Source: Burkholderia pyrrocinia
GTDB taxonomy: Bacteria; Pseudomonadota; Gammaproteobacteria; Burkholderiales; Burkholderiaceae
Assembly: GCF_003330765.1 (NCBI RefSeq)
Contig: NZ_CP024903.1
Coordinates: 992,001 to 1,056,000, forward strand
Reading direction: 5' to 3'
Length of the DNA stretch: 64,000 nt
Part shown: positions 15,986 to 27,559 of the stretch, piece by piece
How the letters are laid out: every line of letters starts with the position of its first letter
Position numbering within the stretch: the first letter of the stretch is position 1
Translations under genes and position numbers: made by a program
Notes under the pieces: model-generated
The model's input: only the letters and a program-made list of their open reading frames with translations
Told to the model about the DNA's origin: nothing
The model's database searches: none

Positions 15986-16513
15986 ATGGCGGACGCCGAT
16001 CTCGAACGCAAGTCGTGGGACCAGCCGGAAGGCGCAAGCTTTGACGACTGGATGGAAGGGCGCGTTGCGCGCTATGCGACGCGGCGCTACGACTGGGACG
16101 CACTGAAGTTCCAGGCCGACTACGACCCGAAGTACCGCCGTGCGCAGATGCGCTACGTCGGCACGGGCGGCACGGGCGTCGCGAAGGACGTCAACACGGT
16201 GCCGGCCGGCAACTTCACGTTCTCGACGATGGTCATCCCGGCCGGCAACATCGGCCCGAGCCACATCCATATCGACGTCGAGGAAATCTTCTTCGTGCTG
16301 CGCGGCAAGATGAAGGTGATCTGCGAGCGCGACGGCGAGACGTGGGAAGCGATCCTCGGCGAGCGCGACCTGATCTCGGTGCCGCCGGGCGTGTATCGCA
16401 CGGAAATCAACATCGGCGAGGAAGATGCGCTGATGTGCGTGATGCTCGGTTCGTCGAAGCCCATCACGCCGACGTATCCGCCCGATTCGCCGCTCGCGAA
16501 GATCAAGCGTTGA
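15986..16513 (+). CDS. Cupin-domain protein
   Basis: A protein of 175 residues. AAGGAGAGG stands before the ATG. The cupin core (about 75-160) has motif 1 (GPSHIHIDVEEIFFVLRG, with HxH and Glu) and motif 2 (GERDLISVPPGVYRTEIN), in which the usual second-motif His is replaced by Arg. It may bind a metal with three ligands. It could be a small dioxygenase, isomerase or binding protein within the pathway; sequence alone does not decide. Confidence 0.82.
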   Translation: MADADLERKSWDQPEGASFDDWMEGRVARYATRRYDWDALKFQADYDPKYRRAQMRYVGTGGTGVAKDVNTVPAGNFTFSTMVIPAGNIGPSHIHIDVEEIFFVLRGKMKVICERDGETWEAILGERDLISVPPGVYRTEINIGEEDALMCVMLGSSKPITPTYPPDSPLAKIKR

Positions 16514-16531
16514 GACGGAGCGGATGAAGCA

Positions 16532-17428
16532 ATGAGTGTCATCGACAAACGTGAACGCGACCGCACCGCGGCGTTCGCCGCGCTGCTCGGGCAGTTTCCG
16601 GAGCAGCGTTGCGCGGCCGGTGCGGCGGGCACGATCGGTTATCGCGAGGCCGGTGCGCAGCATGCGGGCCGCGCGCTGCCCGTCGTGTTGCTGCACGGGA
16701 TCGGCTCGGGTGCCGCATCGTGGGTCCGCCAGCTCGACGCGCTCGGCGCATCGCGGCGCGTGCTCGCGTGGGATGCGCCCGGCTATGGCGTGTCGACGCC
16801 CGTGCACTGTGCGTCGCCGGCCTCAGCCGATTACGCCGCATCGCTGAACGCGTGGCTCGAGGCACTCGGCATCGAACGCTGCGTGCTGGTCGGTCATTCG
16901 CTCGGCGCGATCATTGCGGGCGGTCTCGCCCGCGTGATGCCCGCGCGGATCGCCGGCCTGCTGCTGGTCTCGCCCGCGGGCGGCTACGGCAGCGCACCGG
17001 CCGAAACACGCGAATCGCGCCGCGACGCGCGGCTCGCAATGCTCGCTGAACTCGGCCCGGCCGGTCTCGCCGAGCAGCGCAGCGGCAACATGCTGTCGGG
17101 TTTCGCGAGCGAGGATGCCCGCGCCTGGGTGCGCTGGAACATGGCGCGCATCGTGCCGGCCGGCTACACGCAGGCCACGCATCTGCTCGCGAACGCCGAT
17201 CTGGCAAGCGATCTCGCGGGCTTTCGCGGTCGCACGGCCGTGGCGGTCGGTGCGAACGACGCGATCACGCCGCCCGCTGCGTGCGAGCGGATCGCCGCGG
17301 CCGCGCACGTCGGGTTGCAGGTGATTCCGCAGGCCGGTCATGCCGGCTACGTGGAAGCGCCGGCCGTTTATTCCGCACTGATCGACGCGTTCTGTCGGCA
17401 ATGCGACATGCAGCGAGGACTGGTATGA
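16532..17428 (+). CDS. Alpha/beta-hydrolase (meta-cleavage hydrolase-like)
   Basis: A protein of 298 residues. Oxyanion motif HGIGSG, nucleophile Ser123 in GHSLG, an acid (GANDAITPP) and a His (AGHAGYVEAP) are all in the expected order. In operons with extradiol dioxygenases, such hydrolases cleave the C-C bond of ring-opened products. An extradiol-type VOC enzyme is encoded at 23292-24254, so that role fits. An esterase or lactonase role cannot be excluded. Confidence 0.86.
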   Translation: MSVIDKRERDRTAAFAALLGQFPEQRCAAGAAGTIGYREAGAQHAGRALPVVLLHGIGSGAASWVRQLDALGASRRVLAWDAPGYGVSTPVHCASPASADYAASLNAWLEALGIERCVLVGHSLGAIIAGGLARVMPARIAGLLLVSPAGGYGSAPAETRESRRDARLAMLAELGPAGLAEQRSGNMLSGFASEDARAWVRWNMARIVPAGYTQATHLLANADLASDLAGFRGRTAVAVGANDAITPPAACERIAAAAHVGLQVIPQAGHAGYVEAPAVYSALIDAFCRQCDMQRGLV

Positions 17429-17432
17429 ACTG

Positions 17433-17504
17433 CCCCCACGCTCACATTCGTTCGCTGCCCCCCGAGGGGGCGGATGCCTCCCTTGGGGCGGCCCGGCGGG
17501 AGGC
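17433..17504 (+). repeat. GC-rich intergenic repeat, copy 1
   Basis: A unit of about 70 bases beginning CCCCCACGCT, with the core GCTGCCCCCCGAGGGGGC and then CGGCCCGGC. It shares these blocks with 18368-18437. It can form two hairpins. The second pairs GCCTCCC with GGGAGGC, and its right arm ends three bases before the ATG of the IclR gene, so it holds the Shine-Dalgarno sequence. Confidence 0.8.
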
Positions 17505-17507
17505 ATC

Positions 17508-18365
17508 ATGAGCGAACCGCTGCAACAACCCGAATCCGAGAACGCGAAGGCCGAGGCCAGCTACGTGGTGCCGGGCCTCGAACGCGGGCTGCGGATTCTC
17601 GCCGAATTCTCGCCGCGCGAGCCCGTGCTCGGCGCGCCCGAGTTGTCGAAGCGGCTCGGCATTCCGCGCACGACGGTGTTCCGTCTGCTGCAGACGCTCG
17701 AATCGCTCGGCTTCCTCGAGCGTGCGGACAAGGATCGCAACTACAAGCTCGGCATTGCCGTGCTGCGGCTCGGCTTCGAATACCTGAGCTCGCTGGAACT
17801 GACCGATCTCGGCTTGCCCGTGATCGAGAGCTTGCGCGATGCAACCGGCTTCACGACGCACATCGTGATCCGCGACGGCCGCGACGTGGTGTTCGTCGCG
17901 AAGGCGCAGAGCCAGTCGCCGGTGTTCAGCTCGATCCGCGTGAACGTCGGCACGCGCTTGCCCGCACATGCGACGACCCACGGCCACGTGCTGATGGGCG
18001 ACCTGTCGCTGAAGGAACTGCACGCGCTGTATCCGGAAGGCGCGCTGAACCGGATGACGAGCGCGACGCCGTCGACGGTCGACGCGCTGTACGAAGTGAT
18101 CCGCGAGGACGCGCTGCGCGGCTACGGCGTCAGCAATTCGTCGTTCGAGCGCGGTATCTCGGTGGTCACGGCGCCGGTGCGCAACGAGACGCAGAGGATC
18201 GTTGCGTGCATCACGGTGACGGTGCCTAAACCGGAGATCGACGCGGCGCTGATCGCGGACGGACTGATCGACAAGGTGCAGCGCGCGGCGGCGGAACTGT
18301 CGCGGCGGCTCAATTACCGCTCGGATGACGAGCACACGTTTCTGAAGGCGTTAGGACTGAAATGA
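17508..18365 (+). CDS. IclR-family transcriptional regulator, copy 2
   Basis: A protein of 285 residues with the same layout as the regulator at 10937-11815: winged helix-turn-helix (LERGLRILAEFSPREPVLGA, IPRTTVFRLLQTLESLGFL) and an effector domain. Identity is very high through the DNA-binding part and drops in the C-terminal third, so the two may read one operator but answer different ligands (inference). It lies inside the operon it probably controls, which would give autoregulation. Both flanks carry the GC-rich repeat. Confidence 0.92.
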   Translation: MSEPLQQPESENAKAEASYVVPGLERGLRILAEFSPREPVLGAPELSKRLGIPRTTVFRLLQTLESLGFLERADKDRNYKLGIAVLRLGFEYLSSLELTDLGLPVIESLRDATGFTTHIVIRDGRDVVFVAKAQSQSPVFSSIRVNVGTRLPAHATTHGHVLMGDLSLKELHALYPEGALNRMTSATPSTVDALYEVIREDALRGYGVSNSSFERGISVVTAPVRNETQRIVACITVTVPKPEIDAALIADGLIDKVQRAAAELSRRLNYRSDDEHTFLKALGLK

Positions 18366-18367
18366 GA

Positions 18368-18437
18368 CCCCCACGCTTGCTTTGCGCGCTGCCCCCCGAG
18401 GGGGCTGTCGGCCCTCTTGGGACGGCCCGGCGAGGAC
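18368..18437 (+). repeat. GC-rich intergenic repeat, copy 2
   Basis: A second copy of the unit at 17433-17504 (shared CCCCCACGCT, GCTGCCCCCCGAGGGGGC and CGGCCCGGC). Its end (GAGGACC) provides the ribosome site for the SDR at 18445. Here the second stem is less perfect than in copy 1. Confidence 0.8.
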
Positions 18438-18444
18438 CGACGAC

Positions 18445-19234
18445 ATGATTCAGATCGATCTGACCGGGCAGGTGGCGGTGGTGACGGGCGGTTCGTCCGG
18501 CATTGGCCTCGCGACCGCCGAACGGTTCCTGCAGGCTGGCGCGTCGGTCGCGATTTGCGGCCGCGACGGCGAGCGCCTCGCGCGTGCCGAGGCCATGCTG
18601 AACGAGAAATACCCGGGCGCACAACTGCTCGCCGTGCGCTGCAACGTGCTCGACGAGGCCGACGTGACCGCGTTCGCGCAAGCCGTGTCCGCCCGCTTCG
18701 ACCGAGCCGACATGCTCGTGAACAACGCGGGCCAGGGCCGCGTGTCGACCTTCGCCGACACGACCGACGACGCGTGGCGCGAAGAGCTCGAACTGAAGTA
18801 CTTCAGCATCGTCCGCCCGACGCGCGCGTTCGTGCCGCTGCTGCGCGACGCGCAGGCGCCGACGATCACCTGCGTGAACTCGCTGCTCGCGCTGCAGCCG
18901 GAACCGCACATGGTCGCGACGTCGTCGGCGCGTGCGGGCGTGCTGAGCCTCGTGAAGTCGCTCGCGACCGAACTGGCGCCGCAGCGCATCCGCGTGAACT
19001 CGATCCTGATCGGCATCGTCGAGTCGGGCCAGTGGCGCCGCCGCTACGAAGCGCAGGCGCAGCCCGGCGAAAGCTGGGAAGACTGGACGGGCGCGCTCGC
19101 CCGCAAGAAGAACATTCCGCTGAATCGCTTCGGCAAGCCCGACGAGGCGGCCTGGGCACTTTTTTATCTCGCAACGCATCTGTCGTCCTATACGACGGGC
19201 AGCCATATCGACGTTTCTGGAGGGTTTGCACGCC

Positions 19235-19242
<8 letters not shown>
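18445..19242 (+). CDS. SDR-family protein lacking the catalytic Tyr and Lys
   Basis: A protein of 265 residues. The cofactor motif TGGSSGIG and NNAG are intact, and the overall fold pattern is classical SDR. At the YxxxK position the sequence reads VATSSARAGV: Thr159 and Arg163 stand in for Tyr and Lys. Ser146 remains. It may bind NAD(P) with altered chemistry, or work as a lyase or binding protein. Its stop overlaps the next gene's start region by 8 bases (19235-19242), arguing for tight coupling with the ThDP enzyme. Confidence 0.85.
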
Positions 19243-21710
<2,468 letters not shown>

Positions 21711-21782
21711 CCGGGCCATTGAGCGTCCGCCCGCGCCACGGCGAGGGTGGGTGTGCAGAGACAGACTTGTGGGACTTGTGAC

Positions 21783-23273
21783 ATGACTTCTTTCGATACG
21801 AGCCTCGTACCCGACGGCAACATCCTGATCGGCGGCGAGTGGCGGCGCGGCCGTGGCGTGCCTTACGCGAGCATCTATCCGGCCGACCAGTCGCTGAATA
21901 GGGAAGTGTCGACGGCGAACGCGGAAGACGCGGCCGAAGCCGTCGAGGCCGCCGACGCCGCATGGCGCCGCGCCGACTGGGCCGGGTTGAAGCCGCACCA
22001 GCGCGCGCAGGTGCTGTACCGCATCGCGGATCTGATCATGCAGCGCCACGAGGTGCTCGCGAACCTGCAGCGCCGCGACAACGGCAAGCCGATCAGCGAG
22101 ACGCGCGTGCTAGTGGCGAGCGCCGCGAACACGTTCCGCTATTTCGCGGCCTGCCTCGAAACGCTCGACGAAGAACTGACGCCGTCGCGCGGCGACTACC
22201 TGACGATGAGCGTGTACGAGCCGATCGGCGTGATCGCGGCGATCACGCCGTGGAATTCGCCGATCGCGTCCGACGCGCAGAAGCTCGCGCCGGCGCTTGC
22301 GGGCGGCAACGCGGTGGTGCTGAAGCCGGCCGAAGTCACGCCGCTCGCGTCGCTGGCGCTCGCGCGCATCTGCGAGGAAGCCGGCGTGCCGAAGGGCGTG
22401 CTGAGCGTGCTGCCGGGCAAGGGTTCGGTGATCGGCGACGTGCTCGTGCGTCATCCGCTGGTGAAGAAGGTGTCGTTTACCGGCGGCACCGAAGTGGGCC
22501 GCGGCATCGCGCGCATCGCGGCCGAGAAGCTGATGCCCGTGTCGCTCGAACTCGGCGGCAAGTCGCCGACGATCGTATGCGACGACGCCGATCTCGATCA
22601 CGCGGTCAACGGCGTGCTGTACGGCATCTTCAGCTCGTCGGGCGAGGCCTGCATCGCGGGTTCGCGGCTGTTCGTGCAGCGTTCGGTGTACGACGAATTC
22701 ATGAAGCGCCTGGTGGCCGGCGCACGCAAGCTGCGGGTGGGCGACCCGACGCGCCCCGACACGCAGATGGGGCCGCTGATCACGGCGAAGCACCGCGAAT
22801 CGGTGGAGCGCTACGTCGCGCTCGGGCTGGAAGAAGGCGGCCGCCTGCTGTGCGGTGGCGAGCGGCCGTCGGGCGACGGGCGCGAGAATGGCTTCTTCTA
22901 TCAGCCGACGATTCTCGAGGGCTTGCCGAACAGCGCGCGCATCTGCCAGGAAGAAATTTTCGGGCCCGTGCTCGTCGCGATGCCGTTCGACGACGAAGCG
23001 TCGCTGATCGCGCAGGCCAACGACAGCGTATTCGGTCTTGCCGCCGGCATCTGGACGCGCGACTACAAGCGTGCATGGCGCATCGCGCGCGCGCTCGAAA
23101 CGGGCACCGTATGGATCAACACGTACAAGCTGTTCTCGATCTCCACGCCGTTCTCGGGCTGGAAGGAGAGCGGGATGGGCCGCGAGAAGGGTCGTCTCGG
23201 CATCCGCGAGTACATGCAGCAAAAGAGCCTTTACTGGGGCTTGAACGACGCGCCGCTGCCGTGGGCGAACTGA
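21783..23273 (+). CDS. NAD(P)-dependent aldehyde dehydrogenase
   Basis: A protein of 496 residues, typical length. Motifs include the substrate-channel Asn (PWNSPIAS), the NAD-binding SFTGGTEVGR, the general-base Glu (LELGGKSP) and the nucleophilic Cys (SSGEACIAGSR). The start at 21783 has only a weak GGGAC before it; a GTG at 21747 is possible but less likely. It would oxidise the aldehyde released by ring cleavage or ThDP chemistry in this operon. Confidence 0.9.
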   Translation: MTSFDTSLVPDGNILIGGEWRRGRGVPYASIYPADQSLNREVSTANAEDAAEAVEAADAAWRRADWAGLKPHQRAQVLYRIADLIMQRHEVLANLQRRDNGKPISETRVLVASAANTFRYFAACLETLDEELTPSRGDYLTMSVYEPIGVIAAITPWNSPIASDAQKLAPALAGGNAVVLKPAEVTPLASLALARICEEAGVPKGVLSVLPGKGSVIGDVLVRHPLVKKVSFTGGTEVGRGIARIAAEKLMPVSLELGGKSPTIVCDDADLDHAVNGVLYGIFSSSGEACIAGSRLFVQRSVYDEFMKRLVAGARKLRVGDPTRPDTQMGPLITAKHRESVERYVALGLEEGGRLLCGGERPSGDGRENGFFYQPTILEGLPNSARICQEEIFGPVLVAMPFDDEASLIAQANDSVFGLAAGIWTRDYKRAWRIARALETGTVWINTYKLFSISTPFSGWKESGMGREKGRLGIREYMQQKSLYWGLNDAPLPWAN

Positions 23274-23291
23274 GCGAAGGGGAATGACGCA

Positions 23292-24254
23292 ATGAGCATT
23301 TTGGGAATCGAGCAGATCACGTACGGCGTCGACGACCTCGCGACCTGCCGGCGCTTTTTCGCCGACTGGGGGCTGAAGGAAGTCGCGCACGACGACACGC
23401 GCGCGCGCTTCGAGACGATGAACGGCTGCACCGTGCTGGCCGTCAAGGCCGACGATCCGGCGCTGCCGCCCGCGTTCGAAGCGGGGCCGACACTGCGTGA
23501 AGTCACGTGGGGCGTCGCGACGCAACAGGAACTCGACGCGCTGCGCGACAAGCTCGCCGGCCAGCCGGGCTACTACACGCACGACGATGCGGTGGGCTGC
23601 ATCGATCCGAACGGGATGGCGATCCGTGTCGAAGTCACGCGCAAGCGCTCGCTCGACATCACGGGCTCGCCGTCGAACGTGTGGGGGCAGACGCTGCGCG
23701 TCGACCAGCCGAGCCCGATCTATGCACGCGCGGAGCCGGTCGAGGTCGGGCATGTCGTGTTCTTCACGAACTGCCTCGCCGCGCAGGAAACGTTCTATCA
23801 CGACCTGCTCGGCTTCGAGATGTCGGACCGCTACCCGGGCCGTGGCGCGTTCATGCGCTGCGCGCCGCACGGCGGCCACCACGACCTGTTCCTGCTCGCG
23901 CTGCCGAATGGCAAGCGCGGCCTGAACCACGTCGCGTTCACCGTGCGCGATATCCATGAAGTGTTCGGTGGCGGCATGCACATCGACCGCTGCGGCTGGG
24001 AAACCCAGCTCGGCCCGGGCCGCCACCCGGTGTCGTCCGCGTACTTCTGGTACTTCCAGAATCCGGCCGGCGGCCTGATCGAGTACTACGCGGACGAGGA
24101 CGTCCTGACGCCCGAGTGGCAGCCGCGCGAATTCGAGCCGGGCCCGACTGTGTTCGCCGAGTGGGCCGTCGACGGCGGCCTCGACGGCAACACGCGCCGG
24201 CAGAAAAACGCGAAGGCGCCGGAAGGCAAGTTCATGACGGAGCGCAAATCATGA
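23292..24254 (+). CDS. Two-domain VOC enzyme, extradiol-dioxygenase-like
   Basis: A protein of 320 residues with two VOC modules (about 5-120 and 150-270), the layout of two-domain type I extradiol dioxygenases. The second module carries the full 2-His-1-carboxylate site: His154 (GHVVFF), His213 (LNHVAF) and Glu264 (IEYYAD). It probably cleaves a catechol-like ring next to the hydroxyls with Fe(II) and O2. The C-terminal extension (about 280-320) is rich in charged residues. The stop overlaps the next start (ATGA). Confidence 0.85.
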   Translation: MSILGIEQITYGVDDLATCRRFFADWGLKEVAHDDTRARFETMNGCTVLAVKADDPALPPAFEAGPTLREVTWGVATQQELDALRDKLAGQPGYYTHDDAVGCIDPNGMAIRVEVTRKRSLDITGSPSNVWGQTLRVDQPSPIYARAEPVEVGHVVFFTNCLAAQETFYHDLLGFEMSDRYPGRGAFMRCAPHGGHHDLFLLALPNGKRGLNHVAFTVRDIHEVFGGGMHIDRCGWETQLGPGRHPVSSAYFWYFQNPAGGLIEYYADEDVLTPEWQPREFEPGPTVFAEWAVDGGLDGNTRRQKNAKAPEGKFMTERKS

Positions 24255-25495
24255 CCGATGCGAACACGCAGGCGCAGCCCGCGCCGGCCACGGTCGTCGT
24301 GATCGGCGGCGGGCAGGCGGCCGGCTGGGTGTTGAAGACGCTGCGCGCGGAAGGCTACGCGGGCCGCCTCGTGATGATTGCCGACGAGCCGCACTTGCCG
24401 TACGAGCGTCCGCCGCTGTCGAAGGCCGTGCTGGCCGGCGACGCCGATATCGAAACCGTGCGCGTCGTGCGTCCCGACGAATTCGACGCGTTGAACGTCG
24501 AAGCATGGCAGCCGGAACGCGCGGCGTCGATCGACCGCGCGCGCCGCGTGGTGACAACCGCCAGCGGCCGCGAGATCGAATACGACCGGCTCGTGATCGC
24601 GACCGGCGGCACGTCGCGCCGCCTGCCGGACGCGATCGTGAAGACGGCGAATTTGCACTACCTGCGCACGCTCGACGAAGCGGCCGCGCTCGGCGAGAAG
24701 CTGCGCGCCAGCCGGCGCGTGCTCGTGATCGGCGGCGGCTGGATCGGCCTCGAAGTCGCGGCGACCGCGCGCAAGCTGGGTGTCGAAGCGGTCGTAGTCG
24801 AAGGTGCGCCGCGCTTGTGTGGCCGCTCGGTGCCGCAGATCGTGTCGGATTTCCTGCTCGACCTGCATAGCGCGAACGGCGTCGACGTGCGCCTTGGCGC
24901 AGCGCTCGCGTCGCTCGACGCGCAGCCGGACGACGCGTCGCAAGTGCGCGCGACGCTCGCCGACGGCACGACGATCGACGCCGATTTCGCGGTGGCCGGC
25001 ATCGGCCTCGCGCTGAACGCGTCGCTCGCGAGCGACGCGGGGCTGGCCGTCGACGACGGCATCGTCGTCGACGAATTCGGCGCGACGAGCGACCCGGCGA
25101 TCTTCGCGTGCGGCGACGTCGCGAATCATCACAACGGCTGGCTGAAGCGGCGCGTGCGGCTCGAATCGTGGGCGAACGCGCAGAACCAGGCGATCGCGGC
25201 CGCGAAAGCCGTGCTCGGCGTGCGCGCGCCGTACGCCGAGATCCCGTGGTTCTGGTCCGATCAGTACGACGTGAACCTGCAGATCCTCGGTGATCTGCCG
25301 GCCGATGCGCAGCTCGTCGTGCGCGGCGATCTCGCCGCGCGCCGCGCGACGCTGTTTTTCCTTGGCGACGGGCATGTGAGAGGTGTCATCGCCGTAAACA
25401 ACGCGCGTGAGCTGAAGCTCGCGCGCAAATGGATGAACCAGGGCCGGGCAGTGGATACGGAAGCCCTGGCAGACACAACCAAAGCGCTTGCCTGA
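24251..25495 (+). CDS. FAD-dependent ferredoxin reductase of the Rieske system
   Basis: A protein of 414 residues, matching BphA4-type reductases. It has an N-terminal FAD fold (VVVIGGGQAAG), the flavin signature PYERPPLSK, an NAD fold (VLVIGGGWIGLEVAA), a second FAD contact (IFACGDVAN) and the C-terminal dimer domain (WFWSDQYDVNLQILG). It should take electrons from NADH and reduce the ferredoxin at 13437-13754, completing the three-component oxygenase. The start overlaps the VOC gene by ATGA. Confidence 0.93.
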   Translation: MTDANTQAQPAPATVVVIGGGQAAGWVLKTLRAEGYAGRLVMIADEPHLPYERPPLSKAVLAGDADIETVRVVRPDEFDALNVEAWQPERAASIDRARRVVTTASGREIEYDRLVIATGGTSRRLPDAIVKTANLHYLRTLDEAAALGEKLRASRRVLVIGGGWIGLEVAATARKLGVEAVVVEGAPRLCGRSVPQIVSDFLLDLHSANGVDVRLGAALASLDAQPDDASQVRATLADGTTIDADFAVAGIGLALNASLASDAGLAVDDGIVVDEFGATSDPAIFACGDVANHHNGWLKRRVRLESWANAQNQAIAAAKAVLGVRAPYAEIPWFWSDQYDVNLQILGDLPADAQLVVRGDLAARRATLFFLGDGHVRGVIAVNNARELKLARKWMNQGRAVDTEALADTTKALA

Positions 25496-25522
25496 CCGGC
25501 AAACGACCAGGAGACACCCCGC

Positions 25523-26923
25523 ATGAGCACTTTCGACAACGTCGTGGCCGGTCGCGCCACGATGGAAGCTGCCGCCTCCACGCCCGGCGCGATCATCGCA
25601 CGGCTCGAGCGGCTTCCGGCCAACGCGATGCAGATCCGCGCGCGCGTGCTGATCGGCACCGCGACGTTCTTCGACGGCTTCGACGTGATCACGATCGCGG
25701 CGACGCTGCCGCTGCTGATTCACAAATGGGGGCTGTCGCCAACGCAGATCGGCATGCTGATCGCGTCCGGCGCGATCGGCCAGCTGATCGGCGCGTTCCT
25801 GTTTCCCGCACTGGCCGAGAAGCATGGCCGCGTGAAGGCGATCGCGTGGAGCTCGGCCGTGATCGGCATCACGAGCATCGCATGCGGCTTCGCGCCGACC
25901 TTCGAGATCTTCGTGCTGCTGCGGATCCTGCAGGGGCTGGGGCTCGGCGGCGAGCTGCCGGTCGCGGCGACGTACATCAACGAGATCACGCGCGCGCATG
26001 GCCGCGGCCGTTTCGTGCTGCTGTACGAGATCGTGTTCCCGATCGGCCTGCTCGTGTCGATGGGGCTCGGCGCGTGGCTCGTGCCGCGGTTCGGCTGGGA
26101 GATCATGTACTTCGTCGGCGGGCTGCCGCTGATCCTGTCGCTCGTGCTCACGCGTCTCGTGCCGGAATCGCCGCGCTGGCTCGCGTCGCGCGGGCAGCTC
26201 GCGGAAGCCGGGCGTGCGGTCGGCGTGTTCGAAGCGTCGGTGCGCGGCGAACTGCCGCCCGTCACGCAGACGGCCGCGTTCGACGAGATGGTGCGTCAGC
26301 ATCCGAAGCGCAAGATGAGCGACCTGTTCAGCGCCGCATATCGCAAGCGCACGCTCGCGGTGGCGACGTTGTGGGCGACCTGCGGGTTCATCCAGTACGG
26401 GCTGTCGACGTGGCTGCCGACGATCTACAAGAACTTCTATCATGCGCCGCTGCAACTCGCGCTCAACCTCGCGGTGATCGGTTCGGTGGCGGGTGTGCTC
26501 GGTTCACTGGCGTCGGCGCTGCTCGTCGACAAGCTCGGCCGCAAGCCGGTGATCGTGTGGTCGTTCGTGCTGTGCGCGCTGTCGCTGGCGCTCGCGGGTA
26601 TCTACCACGCATCGTCGGTGTATGTCGTCGCGCTCTTCTGTTCGCTGTCGCTCGGGTTGATGGCGTCGGGGTTCATTACCGCGTACGTCTATACGCCGGA
26701 GCAATATCCGACCAGCATCCGCGCGTCGGGCTGCGGGCTCGGCAGCGCGTGGCTGAAGATCGCGTCGTTCGTCGCGCCGATGGTGGTGCCGCACGCGATC
26801 ATCGGCGGGAACCTCGCGCCGGCGTTCTACCTGATCGGCGTCGTGCCGCTGATCGCGGCGGTGACCGTGCACTTCGTCGGGATCGAGACGAAGGGGAAGG
26901 TGCTCGAAGCGCTTGAAGCGTAA
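25523..26923 (+). CDS. MFS transporter, aromatic acid:H+ symporter type
   Basis: A protein of 466 residues with twelve predicted membrane helices. TM1 has FFDGFDVITIAATLPLL, with the Asp typical of the AAHS family (PcaK, BenK), and the loop after TM2 has an R/K-rich family motif (FPALAEKHGR). It should bring the pathway substrate, probably an organic or aromatic acid, across the inner membrane. It closes the operon and is followed by a terminator. Confidence 0.91.
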   Translation: MSTFDNVVAGRATMEAAASTPGAIIARLERLPANAMQIRARVLIGTATFFDGFDVITIAATLPLLIHKWGLSPTQIGMLIASGAIGQLIGAFLFPALAEKHGRVKAIAWSSAVIGITSIACGFAPTFEIFVLLRILQGLGLGGELPVAATYINEITRAHGRGRFVLLYEIVFPIGLLVSMGLGAWLVPRFGWEIMYFVGGLPLILSLVLTRLVPESPRWLASRGQLAEAGRAVGVFEASVRGELPPVTQTAAFDEMVRQHPKRKMSDLFSAAYRKRTLAVATLWATCGFIQYGLSTWLPTIYKNFYHAPLQLALNLAVIGSVAGVLGSLASALLVDKLGRKPVIVWSFVLCALSLALAGIYHASSVYVVALFCSLSLGLMASGFITAYVYTPEQYPTSIRASGCGLGSAWLKIASFVAPMVVPHAIIGGNLAPAFYLIGVVPLIAAVTVHFVGIETKGKVLEALEA

Positions 26924-26954
26924 GGGCGGCCGGTAGCGGCGGATGATGCGACGA

Positions 26955-26980
26955 GGCCCGGGCGATGTCCGGGCCTTTTT
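26955..26980 (+). terminator. Rho-independent terminator of the Rieske operon
   Basis: Stem GGCCCGG / CCGGGCC with a 7-base loop, directly followed by TTTTT. It lies 31 bases after the transporter stop and marks the operon end. Confidence 0.85.
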
Positions 26981-27149
26981 GCTTTTGGCGGATTGCGTCG
27001 CGGATTACCTTGCAGACCAGACCGATCGCCTTCGCATGCCTGGGCCGACACACGGCCGCCACTGCGAAAGAATGCCGCATTGCCCGGGTGCGTCGGTGAA
27101 CTAGAGTCGAACGGTTGCGGACGAAACGACACCGGGAAGACAACGAACC

Positions 27150-27365
27150 ATGGCCAAGAAATTTCCGCTGCATCCCGTGCATCCGGAGAGGATCTGCTGG
27201 GGATGCGACAACTACTGCCCGACGCACGCGATGCGTTGCGGCAACGGCTCCAGCCGCACGCAGCACCCGAGCGAACTGCTCGGCGACGACTGGTATCGAT
27301 ACGGCGACTGGGGTATCGAATGTGCGGACGCCGACAACGCGACCGAAGCCGGCGAGCAGTCATAG
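27150..27365 (+). CDS. DUF3079-family small cysteine protein
   Basis: A protein of 71 residues opening MAKKFPLHPVHPERICWGCD, the DUF3079 signature, with CWGCDNYC and a later MRCGNG giving four closely placed cysteines that could bind a metal. Function of the family is unknown. It is a single gene with its own region upstream of the nitrosative-stress operon. Confidence 0.88.
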   Translation: MAKKFPLHPVHPERICWGCDNYCPTHAMRCGNGSSRTQHPSELLGDDWYRYGDWGIECADADNATEAGEQS

Positions 27366-27446
27366 CGACAAGTTGTCCCACCGGTACGTATCCCGTTTCT
27401 TGATCTGCATCACGGTGGCGAAACGCGTCCCGAAACATCATGAAAA

Positions 27447-27469
27447 AAGATGCATAAAACACGCATCTT
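27447..27469. promoter_or_regulatory. NsrR operator upstream of hcp
   Basis: A 23-base inverted repeat: left arm AAGATGCATAA, centre A, right arm ACACGCATCTT. It closely fits the known NsrR consensus (AAGATGYATTT and its mirror image). NsrR is a nitric-oxide-sensing [Fe-S] repressor, and hcp is its most conserved target in proteobacteria. The site lies 90 bases before the hcp start, within the promoter region. Confidence 0.85.
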
Positions 27470-27559
27470 GAAGCGGGCGGGATGCCCGGCGGCAAGGAAC
27501 CTGCGTTCTGCCGCCGTTCGCGCCGACCCGCGCCCCCATGATCGAGAAAGGAGAGCACC

